Below, piece by piece: positions 50,717-59,588 of a stretch of 64,000 nt of DNA. A program made the position numbers and the translations under genes. The notes beneath the pieces are model-generated. The model was not told where the DNA came from. It ran no database searches and saw only the letters and a program-made list of their open reading frames with translations. Positions within the stretch are counted from its first letter, which is position 1. Each line of letters starts with the position of its first letter. Origin of the DNA: MGIIa-K1 sp964577145 (lineage in GTDB: Archaea; Thermoplasmatota; Poseidoniia; Poseidoniales; Poseidoniaceae); NCBI GenBank assembly GCA_964577145.1, contig CAZNXM010000002.1, positions 1-64,000 of the forward strand, given 5' to 3'.

Positions 50717-52764
50717 ATACTGCAGAACCTACGGTTCTGGATATGAAGGGGCAAATATCTCTGTTCCTCCTGTTTTTGTTGGTCGCACCTATTGCAAGTG
50801 CATCGATAGACGTCGGCGAAGATGGTGGGGACCTTTGGCTCTCGTGCCACTCCCTTGAAAATTGTGAATTAACCGAAGTTCCGATTGGCGAAGAGTCGAT
50901 TGGAGATCAGGTTTCAACCGCCTCACCATTTTCTCCAACCCGAGTGATTTTGGAATTTCCGATGTTTCCAGCACAAGATAAAGTCGCTTTGATTCCTGAT
51001 GTGATTAGGGAAATAGAAATCGATTTGCGCTATCAAGATGACGTAGTAGGTGTGTCGAGGCCTGATTTACGCCTGACTCTAATCATCGATGACAAAACAA
51101 AGGTCATAGATTTCGAAGGGGATTCTAATCCGCTAGATGGTATCGACGGGCCACACCGAGTCGAAGATGAGCCTCTCAATCTCGATGGAGAGAGGCTGTT
51201 ATGGCCCGGAGAAGTGGTCAAGGTGTTGCTCGAATTCGAACTGGAAAGGCCAGGGAATTGGGAACTTCATCTCAGAGGTTCATCATTGGTTGGACTCGAT
51301 ATTATCTGGGCAGAAGATATGGCTGGACGAGATGTTGACGAGCCTTCTACCGATGCATCACCGCGCAGCACTGAGTTTGAAACAAATCACTATGGGGCAT
51401 TGGTTGAGGACGACCGTGACTGCTGGTCGTTTGAGATTGGCGAACATGAAATTATGAGAGTGATTTTCGATTGGGAAGGAGTTCCGGAAGAGATTTCTCA
51501 ATCACATGGACAGCCCGACCTGATACTTCCAGACCGTAGAATGGCTCCGAGTCCAGCAGTACAGACCACTCAAGATGACGATGGAACCCGAATAATCTGG
51601 CAATGGAGGGCACTACCTACTGGAACACATACGATGTGTATTGGAGGAAAGTTAGATGCATTTCAGCCATATAATTGGGCTGGAATGATTGCATTCGAAG
51701 GGATTGGGCCAATAACTCCAGATGATTTCACCGGTGAAGCAGTACATGTCACAAATCTCTCTATTGTTGGTTCAGAATCTAATTCTGAGCCCCTTGAAGC
51801 CTCTTCTGGGGCAATGATTCTAATTCTTTCAATGGCGATGCTATTAGGCCTATTTTTCGAGATGCGGCTCGATACAACCTCCTCTTCGATTAGATATGGG
51901 TTATTTATTCCTGGAGTTCTTGTATTATTAGCAGGAGGAATCATTTCTCCGATGTGGGCGATGAGTGGGCAAGCACAGGATTCCGATGAAATGAATCTTG
52001 ATGAATTACTCGATAATAGATTGAATCAGTTGTGGCATGCTTCACATCCAAGCACACCTGCATCAACTAGAGCATTGCATGTAGGTACTACAATGGGAAT
52101 GTTAGATGGTGAAACTCTGCAATTGCGAATAGAGGTAGATTATGCCTTACCACTTGATGACGGTCGGTGGCAACTTCATGTCCCTGCAATAGATGAGATA
52201 GAACTAGATCGTTTGATATTTACAAAATTGGCGGATAAAGGGTCCAGTACTGCATCTGGTTCAAATTTGGATGAGCATTCAAAGTCGTTTATTTTGACAT
52301 CTGGTAGAAGCTTAATGCTCGATATGATTATGCTACAAGCATTATTGGTCGTCGATGAATTGCCAGATTCAAATATCGTCCATTTGGATATAGAAATGGT
52401 TGCTTCTCCAGCCCTTGGAGGGGTACAGAACCCCGCTTGGGCAACACGTCCTGCAAGCATTACTGAAAATCAATGGCGTGTGATGCAAGACATTCTCACT
52501 CCAGTGAAAATGGCAGTGACGATTTTGGATGACGATATCGACGCGCTTCACATTCTCGTGGAACATGACACTTTCATCCCCCATTCAAACCTCATTACAG
52601 TAGAAGGAGTAAATCCAGTTGCAACATTGGTCCCCAACCAATACATGTGGGTGATATGCGGGCTAGGTTTAGCTGTTGGCGCAATCATTCTAGAAAGCAA
52701 AAGGCGCCGCAGAGCAAAAGATTTGCTCACCGATTGGTTTGGCGAAAACAATTGGACTGATTAG
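50713..52764 (+). CDS. Secreted multi-domain membrane protein of unknown function
   Basis: The family is not recognised. The 683-residue protein has a signal peptide (GQISLFLLFLLVAPIASA), an external beta-rich part (to about 355), two adjacent membrane segments (AMILILSMAMLLGLFFEM, then GLFIPGVLVLLAGGIISPMW), a second external part (about 430-650) and a final anchor (YMWVICGLGLAVGAIIL) with a basic tail. The GTG start at 50713 overlaps the SprT-like stop; an ATG at 50743 would give a tighter signal peptide. It ends 4 bases inside the convergent TerB-like gene. Confidence 0.65.
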   Translation: MNTAEPTVLDMKGQISLFLLFLLVAPIASASIDVGEDGGDLWLSCHSLENCELTEVPIGEESIGDQVSTASPFSPTRVILEFPMFPAQDKVALIPDVIREIEIDLRYQDDVVGVSRPDLRLTLIIDDKTKVIDFEGDSNPLDGIDGPHRVEDEPLNLDGERLLWPGEVVKVLLEFELERPGNWELHLRGSSLVGLDIIWAEDMAGRDVDEPSTDASPRSTEFETNHYGALVEDDRDCWSFEIGEHEIMRVIFDWEGVPEEISQSHGQPDLILPDRRMAPSPAVQTTQDDDGTRIIWQWRALPTGTHTMCIGGKLDAFQPYNWAGMIAFEGIGPITPDDFTGEAVHVTNLSIVGSESNSEPLEASSGAMILILSMAMLLGLFFEMRLDTTSSSIRYGLFIPGVLVLLAGGIISPMWAMSGQAQDSDEMNLDELLDNRLNQLWHASHPSTPASTRALHVGTTMGMLDGETLQLRIEVDYALPLDDGRWQLHVPAIDEIELDRLIFTKLADKGSSTASGSNLDEHSKSFILTSGRSLMLDMIMLQALLVVDELPDSNIVHLDIEMVASPALGGVQNPAWATRPASITENQWRVMQDILTPVKMAVTILDDDIDALHILVEHDTFIPHSNLITVEGVNPVATLVPNQYMWVICGLGLAVGAIILESKRRRRAKDLLTDWFGENNWTD

Positions 52765-53402
52765 AGAGATTCAAGAATCTTCTTTGCATCAGAACCAATG
52801 TCGCCACTGTCGAGTGCCTTGGCGAGTTTGGTCTTCTTTGCCTTTGATAGACCAGCAGCATCTGCGGCCTTCTCAATCATTTCTCGCTCATCATCGCTGA
52901 CCTCTCCATCTGCCAGTGCAGACTTGATCGCTCCTTCTAGTGCGAGTTTAGATGCTTCTTCATCCGAGATTCCGAGAGCAGCCTGAATCGTCTTTAGTTC
53001 GGACAATTCTTCATCGCTGAGATGTCCATCTTCAAATGCGGCTTCATATTCTTTGACAAGGAAATCGGTATAGGCTTCTGGATTTAGTAGAACATCTCTA
53101 ATCAGGCCGTGGTCAACACTACCTTGGCGACCACTCATCTCGAGAAGTACGATAGATTTGCGAACTTCTTTGATTGCCATGTCTTTGAGTCCATGTGCGG
53201 CCCACATTATGCCCGCTACCATTACCGCAGCAGCGAACCAGCGCATCACATCAACATCGACAAGGTCACCTGGTGAAATCAATTGGAAAAGGCCAATAAC
53301 AGCGAGCAGTGAACCGCATATTACCTCAAACCAATCGTTCAAATCGGGCTCGTCTTCGAATACCGATAGGCGCTCGTCGATGGCTTGGTCGTCGTCTGAC
53401 AT
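52761..53402 (-). CDS. Membrane protein with TerB-like domain
   Basis: The 213-residue protein has two membrane segments (about 25-70: FEVICGSLLAVIGLFQLI, then WFAAAVMVAGIMWAAHGL), and a C-terminal helical domain with AAFEDGHLSDEELSELKTI and SALADGEVSDDEREMIEKAA, which matches the TerB (tellurite-resistance-type) acidic repeat that binds metal ions. The role is unknown; TerB domains occur in membrane-linked stress systems. No other ter genes are nearby. It is divergent from the Hel308 gene and convergent with the secreted protein. Confidence 0.7.
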   Translation of the reverse strand: MSDDDQAIDERLSVFEDEPDLNDWFEVICGSLLAVIGLFQLISPGDLVDVDVMRWFAAAVMVAGIMWAAHGLKDMAIKEVRKSIVLLEMSGRQGSVDHGLIRDVLLNPEAYTDFLVKEYEAAFEDGHLSDEELSELKTIQAALGISDEEASKLALEGAIKSALADGEVSDDEREMIEKAADAAGLSKAKKTKLAKALDSGDIGSDAKKILESL

Positions 53403-53488
53403 TGGGACCTCACGGTTGGACGCACTCCTTGAGGGTGTCGATTCATCTTAGGATGAACTTTTGGACTGTTGGCCGCCACTATCGGAGC

Positions 53489-56011
53489 ATGGGTGAGCCG
53501 GAGCGTCGTATCAGTGGCCTTGGCTTACCCGGGAATTTAGTTCACTTTGTCAGTGATGATTGGGGAATTGAAAATTTGTACCCTCCTCAAGCCGAAGCGA
53601 TGACCTCGGTCTTATCTGGCCGTAATACCATGGTTTGTATTCCTACAGCGAGTGGCAAGAGTCTTGTGGCTTTCTTGGGAATCGCAAAGAGGCTACTAGT
53701 CGATGACATAGGTAGTAGAGCTGTATACATTGTTCCATTGAAGGCTTTGGCTAGCGAGAAGCAGGCAGAATTGAATGAGTTAGGGTCGGCTCTGGGACTC
53801 AAAGTAGGACTTGGGATCGGCGATGCCCCAGGAGAGGCAAGGAAAATAGATGATTGCGATATCCTTGTGTGCACCAGTGAAAAACTCGATTCATTAATGC
53901 GTAGTAAACCCGAGATTCTCGGCAAAGTTTCCGTTGTTGTTGCCGATGAGTTTCATTTGCTCAATGACTCCCATAGAGGGCCAACTATGGAAGTAAATTT
54001 GACTCGAGTGCGTCATTTACGACCCGAGGCACAGATTATTGCTCTTTCAGCAACTGTAGGAAATAGTCAGGATTTGGCAGATTGGTTAGAAGCAGATTTG
54101 ATAGTTTCATCATGGAGGCCGGTGAGTCTTGAATATTCGACTCTTGCCGAATTGGATTTGGAGCCACGTGCGCTTCAGAAGTCCGAGATGATTACCGATG
54201 GTGGTTCATTGAATCCCCCCCGGACACTCAATGGCCCAAAAAGCCACGTTGCTTGGTCTGTATTAGCTGATTCTTGGTCGGAGGGAGGGCAACTACTGGT
54301 CTTTGTTGGGACTAGAAGATCCGCCCAATCAGAAGCGCGAAAACTAGGGCAAAGAATGCAAAAACACCTACAAAAGAATGACCCTGAACGACTAATCTCC
54401 TTACGCAAGTTATCAGAAAGGTTGGGAAGAGGTTCAAATTCAAATGTGGGCGATGCACTGGCTGAATCGGTATTAGGCGGAGTTGCATTCCATCATGCCG
54501 GTCTACGGCATCAGCAGCGTTCCTTAATCGAAGAGGCATTCAAGGATAAGTCACTATTTTGTCTATGTGCTACTCCTACACTTGCAGCAGGAGTTAATCT
54601 TCCCGCTCGAAGAGTATTGGTCAGAGACCTCAAGCGGTACGAAGATGGAATGAGCCGCTTCCTTCCAGTAATGGAGGTAAGGCAAATGCTTGGAAGGGCT
54701 GGAAGACCACGATATGACACGAAAGGTGAGGCGTGGTTAGCATGTAAGGGAGGAGACCCTCGTGAAGCGGCAGATGAGGTGGCAGATAGGTACATACATG
54801 GGCCTATAGAAGACATTACTTCGAAGTTGGCGGCAGAGCCAGCAATGCGTGTTCATCTTCTTTCATCAATAGCTACTGGAGGATTAACTGAACGAGGAAA
54901 TATTGGAGATTTCTTTTCGAATACTTATCTAGGGCACACTCAACCAAATCAATTTCTTCAGGATAATATTGACAAGATGCTCAAGTGGTTGGTAGAGAAA
55001 CGTTTCATTCGAAGAAAGGTTCACGACCCAGACATTGAGGGCGATCATTGGGATGACAACTCCCCGGAGTGGGTAGATGCGGCAAAGAATGCTGGCGGAG
55101 TAAGTCTTTCAGAACCTCATTCAAGGCTAGAGCCTATGGAGGTGTCATTCGGTTTTACCCCTGCATCAACATTACCTTCTCGTACTCTCAGTATTGCTGG
55201 AATGGAGGCTGACACCAATGTCTACGAGGCTACAGCCATGGGTGAAAGGGTAGCCCAACTCTATGTTGACCCATTATCTGCAGATGTGATGATCGATGGA
55301 TTGCGGCGTTGTGTGAGGCGTCTAGTACGGAAAGATTTGCCAGTCACTCACTTCGGGTTATGTCATTTGGTTGCTGCAACTCCTGATTTCTTGCCATTTT
55401 GGGCAAAGGCGAGTGAGTTGGAAATGAATAGTATGCTTCGTCGTAAAGCGGCATTAGTCGAAGACGACCTTCTAATCGATTCACCACTCGAAGAGCGCGC
55501 TTTAGGTTTGGTCAAGAGTGCATGGTGTGCTGAAATGTGGTACGAGGAAGAAGGCCTGCGTATAATTGAGAAAGAAATTGGCGTGAGCCCTGGAGATGTT
55601 CATTCAAGAATCGATCTAATGACTTGGTTGCTATTAGCTGCTAGAGAAATTCTACTCAAAGATGACGTATTTGCCGAAGAGCATCAACCACAGGTTGCTG
55701 AATTGATGAGGCTAATCGACCTAACCCGAAGAAGAGTCAGAGCAGGATGCAAAGAAGATTTGTTGCAATTAGTACAAGTTCGAAACATTGGACGCACACG
55801 GGCACGAACTCTTGCAAAGAGAGGGATACGTACTCCTGCGGACCTATTACGATTAACAAATAAGGACTTAGATGCCATCAAATCATTGCGTGGTTGGGGT
55901 CCGGTAATGGTGGAGCGCATGATGGAAGAAGTGCGCAAATTAGCCGGTCAAGAAACCGTTGTACGGCAGAGAACCGACGACCTACCTCTCCCCGGAGAGC
56001 GTGATGATTGA
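53489..56011 (+). CDS. hel308: Hel308-type superfamily 2 DNA helicase
   Basis: The 840-residue protein has the Ski2-like helicase layout: Q-motif LYPPQAEAM, Walker A CIPTASGKS, Ib-like IVPLKALASEK, motif II VVADEFHLLND (DEFH in place of the usual DEIH or DEVH), motif III ALSATVGN, motif IV and V (FCLCATPTLAAGVNLPARRV) and motif VI (QMLGRAGRPRYD). A winged-helix and ratchet domain follow, and a C-terminal helix-hairpin-helix (RNIGRTRARTLAKRGIRTP) ends it. Hel308 unwinds lagging-strand forks in archaea. The ATG at 53489 is preferred over earlier in-frame starts. It overlaps the Cgi121-like gene by 4 bases. Confidence 0.9.
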   Translation: MGEPERRISGLGLPGNLVHFVSDDWGIENLYPPQAEAMTSVLSGRNTMVCIPTASGKSLVAFLGIAKRLLVDDIGSRAVYIVPLKALASEKQAELNELGSALGLKVGLGIGDAPGEARKIDDCDILVCTSEKLDSLMRSKPEILGKVSVVVADEFHLLNDSHRGPTMEVNLTRVRHLRPEAQIIALSATVGNSQDLADWLEADLIVSSWRPVSLEYSTLAELDLEPRALQKSEMITDGGSLNPPRTLNGPKSHVAWSVLADSWSEGGQLLVFVGTRRSAQSEARKLGQRMQKHLQKNDPERLISLRKLSERLGRGSNSNVGDALAESVLGGVAFHHAGLRHQQRSLIEEAFKDKSLFCLCATPTLAAGVNLPARRVLVRDLKRYEDGMSRFLPVMEVRQMLGRAGRPRYDTKGEAWLACKGGDPREAADEVADRYIHGPIEDITSKLAAEPAMRVHLLSSIATGGLTERGNIGDFFSNTYLGHTQPNQFLQDNIDKMLKWLVEKRFIRRKVHDPDIEGDHWDDNSPEWVDAAKNAGGVSLSEPHSRLEPMEVSFGFTPASTLPSRTLSIAGMEADTNVYEATAMGERVAQLYVDPLSADVMIDGLRRCVRRLVRKDLPVTHFGLCHLVAATPDFLPFWAKASELEMNSMLRRKAALVEDDLLIDSPLEERALGLVKSAWCAEMWYEEEGLRIIEKEIGVSPGDVHSRIDLMTWLLLAAREILLKDDVFAEEHQPQVAELMRLIDLTRRRVRAGCKEDLLQLVQVRNIGRTRARTLAKRGIRTPADLLRLTNKDLDAIKSLRGWGPVMVERMMEEVRKLAGQETVVRQRTDDLPLPGERDD

Positions 56012-56523
56012 AGAGGGATGGACAACTCGACCATCTGATGGCAGCACCTGATTTCCCCTGCCGAAGGGTGTCCTTTTCGAGCCCGATTGAAAATTCAAGG
56101 GATATTATTGGCCATTGGCTCAAGATAAGGGAAGGTCCGGAATGGGTCTTATTGTCGGGAGAAGCTTTGGTCAGTGATGTACAATGTTGGGTCGCATATG
56201 AGGTATTACTCCGTAATCAAGAACGTGGTGTCATGAAATCAAACTCATTAGATGGGGAATTTCTTCGCTTGATATCGGGTACTCATCATATTTCTGAAGC
56301 ATTCCGCAGAGCAGGACTTGTTGACGGTGATACCAATGCATGGATGGTGCACCTCGGTGGAAATGCAGATTCAAATTTCTCTTCTCATGCAGAAGCAATG
56401 GGTCTTGAACTAACCGATGAGAGGCCATCGACTGAGTTGTCAGATTTCCGTCGCCTCGGAATAATTGAAGGCGAAGGAGAGGATGTGGCCATAGGCCACA
56501 TCCATCTTGCAGATTTGCGCTGA
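56008..56523 (+). CDS. KEOPS complex subunit Cgi121-like
   Basis: The 171-residue protein has GEALVSDVQCWVAYEVLLRN, then RLISGTHHISEAFRRAGL and AWMVHLGGN, which resemble the Cgi121 fold (strand, then a SGTxxIxEAFxxxG segment and a central hydrophobic strand). Cgi121 binds Bud32 and the tRNA 3' end in the KEOPS tRNA t6A-modifying complex. No other KEOPS subunit is in the window. The start is either TTG 56008 (GGAGAGC upstream, 4-base overlap with the helicase) or ATG 56038. A conserved hel308-cgi121 pairing is plausible, not proven here. Confidence 0.7.
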   Translation: MKRDGQLDHLMAAPDFPCRRVSFSSPIENSRDIIGHWLKIREGPEWVLLSGEALVSDVQCWVAYEVLLRNQERGVMKSNSLDGEFLRLISGTHHISEAFRRAGLVDGDTNAWMVHLGGNADSNFSSHAEAMGLELTDERPSTELSDFRRLGIIEGEGEDVAIGHIHLADLR

Positions 56524-56565
56524 GCAAACACAGTATTCAAGGAGCCCCGCTTCTGAGGGTGTTTC

Positions 56566-58008
56566 ATGGTGGTCAGTGCGAATCCGGCTGGTAAGGTCAT
56601 GGAATCGACTGGAAGACTGCTAGATGTAGACAAAATGACTCGTGCACTGGACCTCGCTACGAGCCTTGGTGCAACATATGCCGAGATTCGTTTGGTTAGT
56701 GAGACAACAAATTCTGCCTCACTCAAAGATGGTAAATTGGAAAGAGCAATTCCTGGCCAAGAGATAGGTGTGACACTTCGCATCTTAGCAGATGGAGCGT
56801 GGGGTGTACATTCTACTAGTGACATCAGTTCAATTTCCGATCAAATAGAATCGACAACACGACTTGCTCGTGCGGTTGCAGCACGGCATTCATCATCCTC
56901 AGATGCAATTGCATTAGCCGAGGTGCCAATCATTCAGGACGAGGTGCATTGGCGCAGTGTAAAAGACGTCAGAGATACCGATTTAGACACACGAATCGAA
57001 ATGATGACTGCAATTGATGCTGAGGCTAAAGATGATGATAGAATCGTTGCAACATCAACCGGATGGTTGGATGAGCACATCCAAACCGAGTTACTTACCA
57101 GTGAAGGAATGGACCGTGTGTGGTCATTCCAACGTTCTCTAATCAACGGCATGGTTACTGCAAGAGAGGATTCTGATGTCGTATCTTACAGGATGAGAAA
57201 TGGCGGTGAAGGTGGGCTCGAGGTTATCGAAAAGGCCGACTTAGGTGCAATGGGGCGCGAAGCACGCCTCTCCGCAATCAGACTTCTATCTGCTGAAAGA
57301 GCCCCATCAGGAAAGATGCCTCTTGTAGCAGACCGAGACCTAACTGGAGTATACATTCACGAAGCACTTGGACATCCATGTGAGGCAGATTTAGTTCAGG
57401 CAGGAGATTCTTGTCTTGAAGGTAAATTGGGACAAAAGATAGGTTCGGACATGGTTACTGTGGTCGATGATCCGACAATGCGTGGCGGTTATGGCTGCTA
57501 CCCGATTGATGATGAGGGAGTCGATACTCGTGAAAAGAGATTAATCGTGAATGGTGTACTGACCGAGTACCTCAATCATCGTGAGACTGCTCACAAATTT
57601 TCTCTTGAGCCAAATGGCGCAGCAAGAGCCCAAGATGGGCTACATCACCCTCTGGTTAGGATGTCAAATACAGTAATCAAAGGTGGAACTCACAACGACC
57701 TCGATGAATTGATTGAAGATATTGAACATGGCATATACGCTTGCGGTAGCCGTGGCGGCCAAGTTGACACCGGCCGAGGCTCATTCCAATTTGCAGCCCA
57801 AGAAGCATGGCTAATAGAAAACGGCTCGATAACGCGACCGGTGAAGGATGTAAGCGTCAGTGGGATGACATTGCAGATTCTCAAAGACGTGGATGGTCTG
57901 ACCAAGGATGCAAGACTTGCAGCACCTGGTTTCTGTGGTAAGGGCCAGACGGTTCCTGTGGGTGATGGCGGTCCACTGATGAGGATTCGCGAAGCCTTGG
58001 TGGGATGA
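56566..58008 (+). CDS. tldD: TldD-type metalloprotease
   Basis: The 480-residue protein has the TldD/PmbA fold and the zinc motif IHEALGHPCEADL in the C-terminal half, with GGYGCYPIDDEG after it. GVDTREKRLIVNGVLTEYL is a further family signature. TldD forms the catalytic half of a TldD-TldE heterodimer that degrades or trims peptides. GAGGGTG precedes the ATG at 56566. It overlaps its partner gene by 4 bases. Confidence 0.93.
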   Translation: MVVSANPAGKVMESTGRLLDVDKMTRALDLATSLGATYAEIRLVSETTNSASLKDGKLERAIPGQEIGVTLRILADGAWGVHSTSDISSISDQIESTTRLARAVAARHSSSSDAIALAEVPIIQDEVHWRSVKDVRDTDLDTRIEMMTAIDAEAKDDDRIVATSTGWLDEHIQTELLTSEGMDRVWSFQRSLINGMVTAREDSDVVSYRMRNGGEGGLEVIEKADLGAMGREARLSAIRLLSAERAPSGKMPLVADRDLTGVYIHEALGHPCEADLVQAGDSCLEGKLGQKIGSDMVTVVDDPTMRGGYGCYPIDDEGVDTREKRLIVNGVLTEYLNHRETAHKFSLEPNGAARAQDGLHHPLVRMSNTVIKGGTHNDLDELIEDIEHGIYACGSRGGQVDTGRGSFQFAAQEAWLIENGSITRPVKDVSVSGMTLQILKDVDGLTKDARLAAPGFCGKGQTVPVGDGGPLMRIREALVG

Positions 58009-59411
58009 TTATGATTCCAGACGACGCTGTGGAAAGGCTCCTTGAGTCATGCGCCTCAATCGGAACGGCTTGTGAAGCTGCAGGCATTTCTAGTTGGGAG
58101 GTATATGCAAACCAAGGCTATGGTCATTCATTGGATTTCGAGGCAGGACGAATCTCAATGGCATCCGGTGGAGGCGATGGTGGATTCGGTCTTCGCGTAG
58201 TCGAGGATGGACGCTATGGATACGCTCACTTAGTCGATCCAAGAGGTGCGGCAAGAGCTATTTCAGAAGCAATAGGAATCGCACGAAGGTCTCCATCAAT
58301 ACCGGGCTTTGAATTACCTGCTTCAGAAGACTCAAAATCGGTTGGTGGAATGCTTGACAAGAGGATTCTCGACATAGGTCCAGAGGAATTGTTGAATCAA
58401 GGTGACCAAGTACTTGCTCGAGTTGCTGAGTTGGATTCACGCGCCGTAGCAGTAGGGGGTGGAATCGGTGTTGGAGCAACAGCAGGAGCGATTCTAACCA
58501 GCAATGGTATCGAAGATGGCGGCATCTTCAGTTCCCATGGAATTGGTGTACACATCTCCATAGATGAAGACGACCAACTAACTTCATCCTACGAGGGTGA
58601 TTCTTCACGCAAGTTGCTTGAGGACCCATTAGCCTCAGTCGATAAAGCGATTCATTGGTCGCAGATTACCCGTGACAAAGTACCGGGGGGCGAAACAGAG
58701 GATTGCCCGGTGTTGATGACAAGTGATGGATTTGCGCCTTTGTTTTCCATGGTAGTTCCTACTGCCGTAAAGGGTGAAAGGATGGTTCGAGGAGAATCCC
58801 TGTGGGCTGGAATGCTTGGACAACAGGTACTGGCTCCGCATCTCAGTCTGGTCGACGACCGTCGAATGGAAGGAGGCACTTCCTCAGGTTCTCGCGATGG
58901 AGAAGGAGTTCCAACCTCGACAAGAACACTAGTCGACTCAGGACGGCTTCTCGATCAAATTTGGTCCACCCGTGACGCTGCACAACAAGTAGCAGAAGGA
59001 AGAATCGATTCCGCTGCTTCAACGGGTTCAGCATCAAGAGGAGGTCATACGTCTCCACCAGGTTGTGGTTGTGGCGACATGATTCTGTCCTCCAGTGATA
59101 AAGTGATGTCACGTGATGACTTAATCGAAGAGATGGGTGAGGGCTATGTCATTCATTCAGTAATGGGCGCACATACAGCCAATCCGACTAGCGGTGACTT
59201 TTCAGTAACCACATCGACGATACTTCGCGTCGAAGGAGGACAAGTAGTAGGAGCTCTTTCGCAAGCGGGGTTCTCTGGTAATATGGCAAAGGCGCTGAGA
59301 GGCAAGGTAATCCTCGGAAATCAAAGGTCAAAACAAGGGTCATATTCCTCTGGTTCGATGCATGTTCCTGATGTATTATTGATGGATGGGCTCCGAGTAA
59401 ATCCTGCTTGA
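58005..59411 (+). CDS. tldE: TldE/PmbA partner of TldD
   Basis: The 468-residue protein has the same fold as TldD but lacks the HExxxH motif, as expected for TldE. It has the conserved SLDFEAGRISMASGGGDGG-type start, a central region with KGERMVRGESLWAGMLGQQV and the family glycine-rich end GDFSVTTSTILRVEGG with GFSGNM. It completes the TldD-TldE pair by ATGA overlap. The role in archaea is not established; in bacteria the pair processes microcin B17 and other peptides. Confidence 0.9.
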   Translation: MIMIPDDAVERLLESCASIGTACEAAGISSWEVYANQGYGHSLDFEAGRISMASGGGDGGFGLRVVEDGRYGYAHLVDPRGAARAISEAIGIARRSPSIPGFELPASEDSKSVGGMLDKRILDIGPEELLNQGDQVLARVAELDSRAVAVGGGIGVGATAGAILTSNGIEDGGIFSSHGIGVHISIDEDDQLTSSYEGDSSRKLLEDPLASVDKAIHWSQITRDKVPGGETEDCPVLMTSDGFAPLFSMVVPTAVKGERMVRGESLWAGMLGQQVLAPHLSLVDDRRMEGGTSSGSRDGEGVPTSTRTLVDSGRLLDQIWSTRDAAQQVAEGRIDSAASTGSASRGGHTSPPGCGCGDMILSSSDKVMSRDDLIEEMGEGYVIHSVMGAHTANPTSGDFSVTTSTILRVEGGQVVGALSQAGFSGNMAKALRGKVILGNQRSKQGSYSSGSMHVPDVLLMDGLRVNPA

Positions 59412-59540
59412 AGCACGTACGCACACGCAAGAAGTGAGCGTTTCTTTCCGAATCCTTCATGAGCCCTCGCCATCCACCGTTAGGTCTACGGAGGAGAAGG
59501 TAGTGTACATACTCAACCAGCCAACACGCAGTCCCGAACT

Positions 59541-59556
59541 CCCGTCCTTCGACGGG
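59541..59556 (+). other. Perfect hairpin in the rpa leader region
   Basis: CCCGTC-CTTC-GACGGG is a perfect 6-base-pair stem with a 4-base loop, located 33 bases before the rpa start. The rest of the 177-base spacer (59412-59588) shows no tRNA or RNA gene that I can support. The hairpin may be a leader structure or the end of the tldE transcript. Confidence 0.35.
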
Positions 59557-59588
59557 TCAGAAAATGAAGACCGGTCGAGGTGGGTAAT

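Noticed and set aside
59412..59588. tRNA or structured RNA gene upstream of rpa
   Set aside because: No T-arm consensus or cloverleaf seen on either strand; only one short hairpin stands out.
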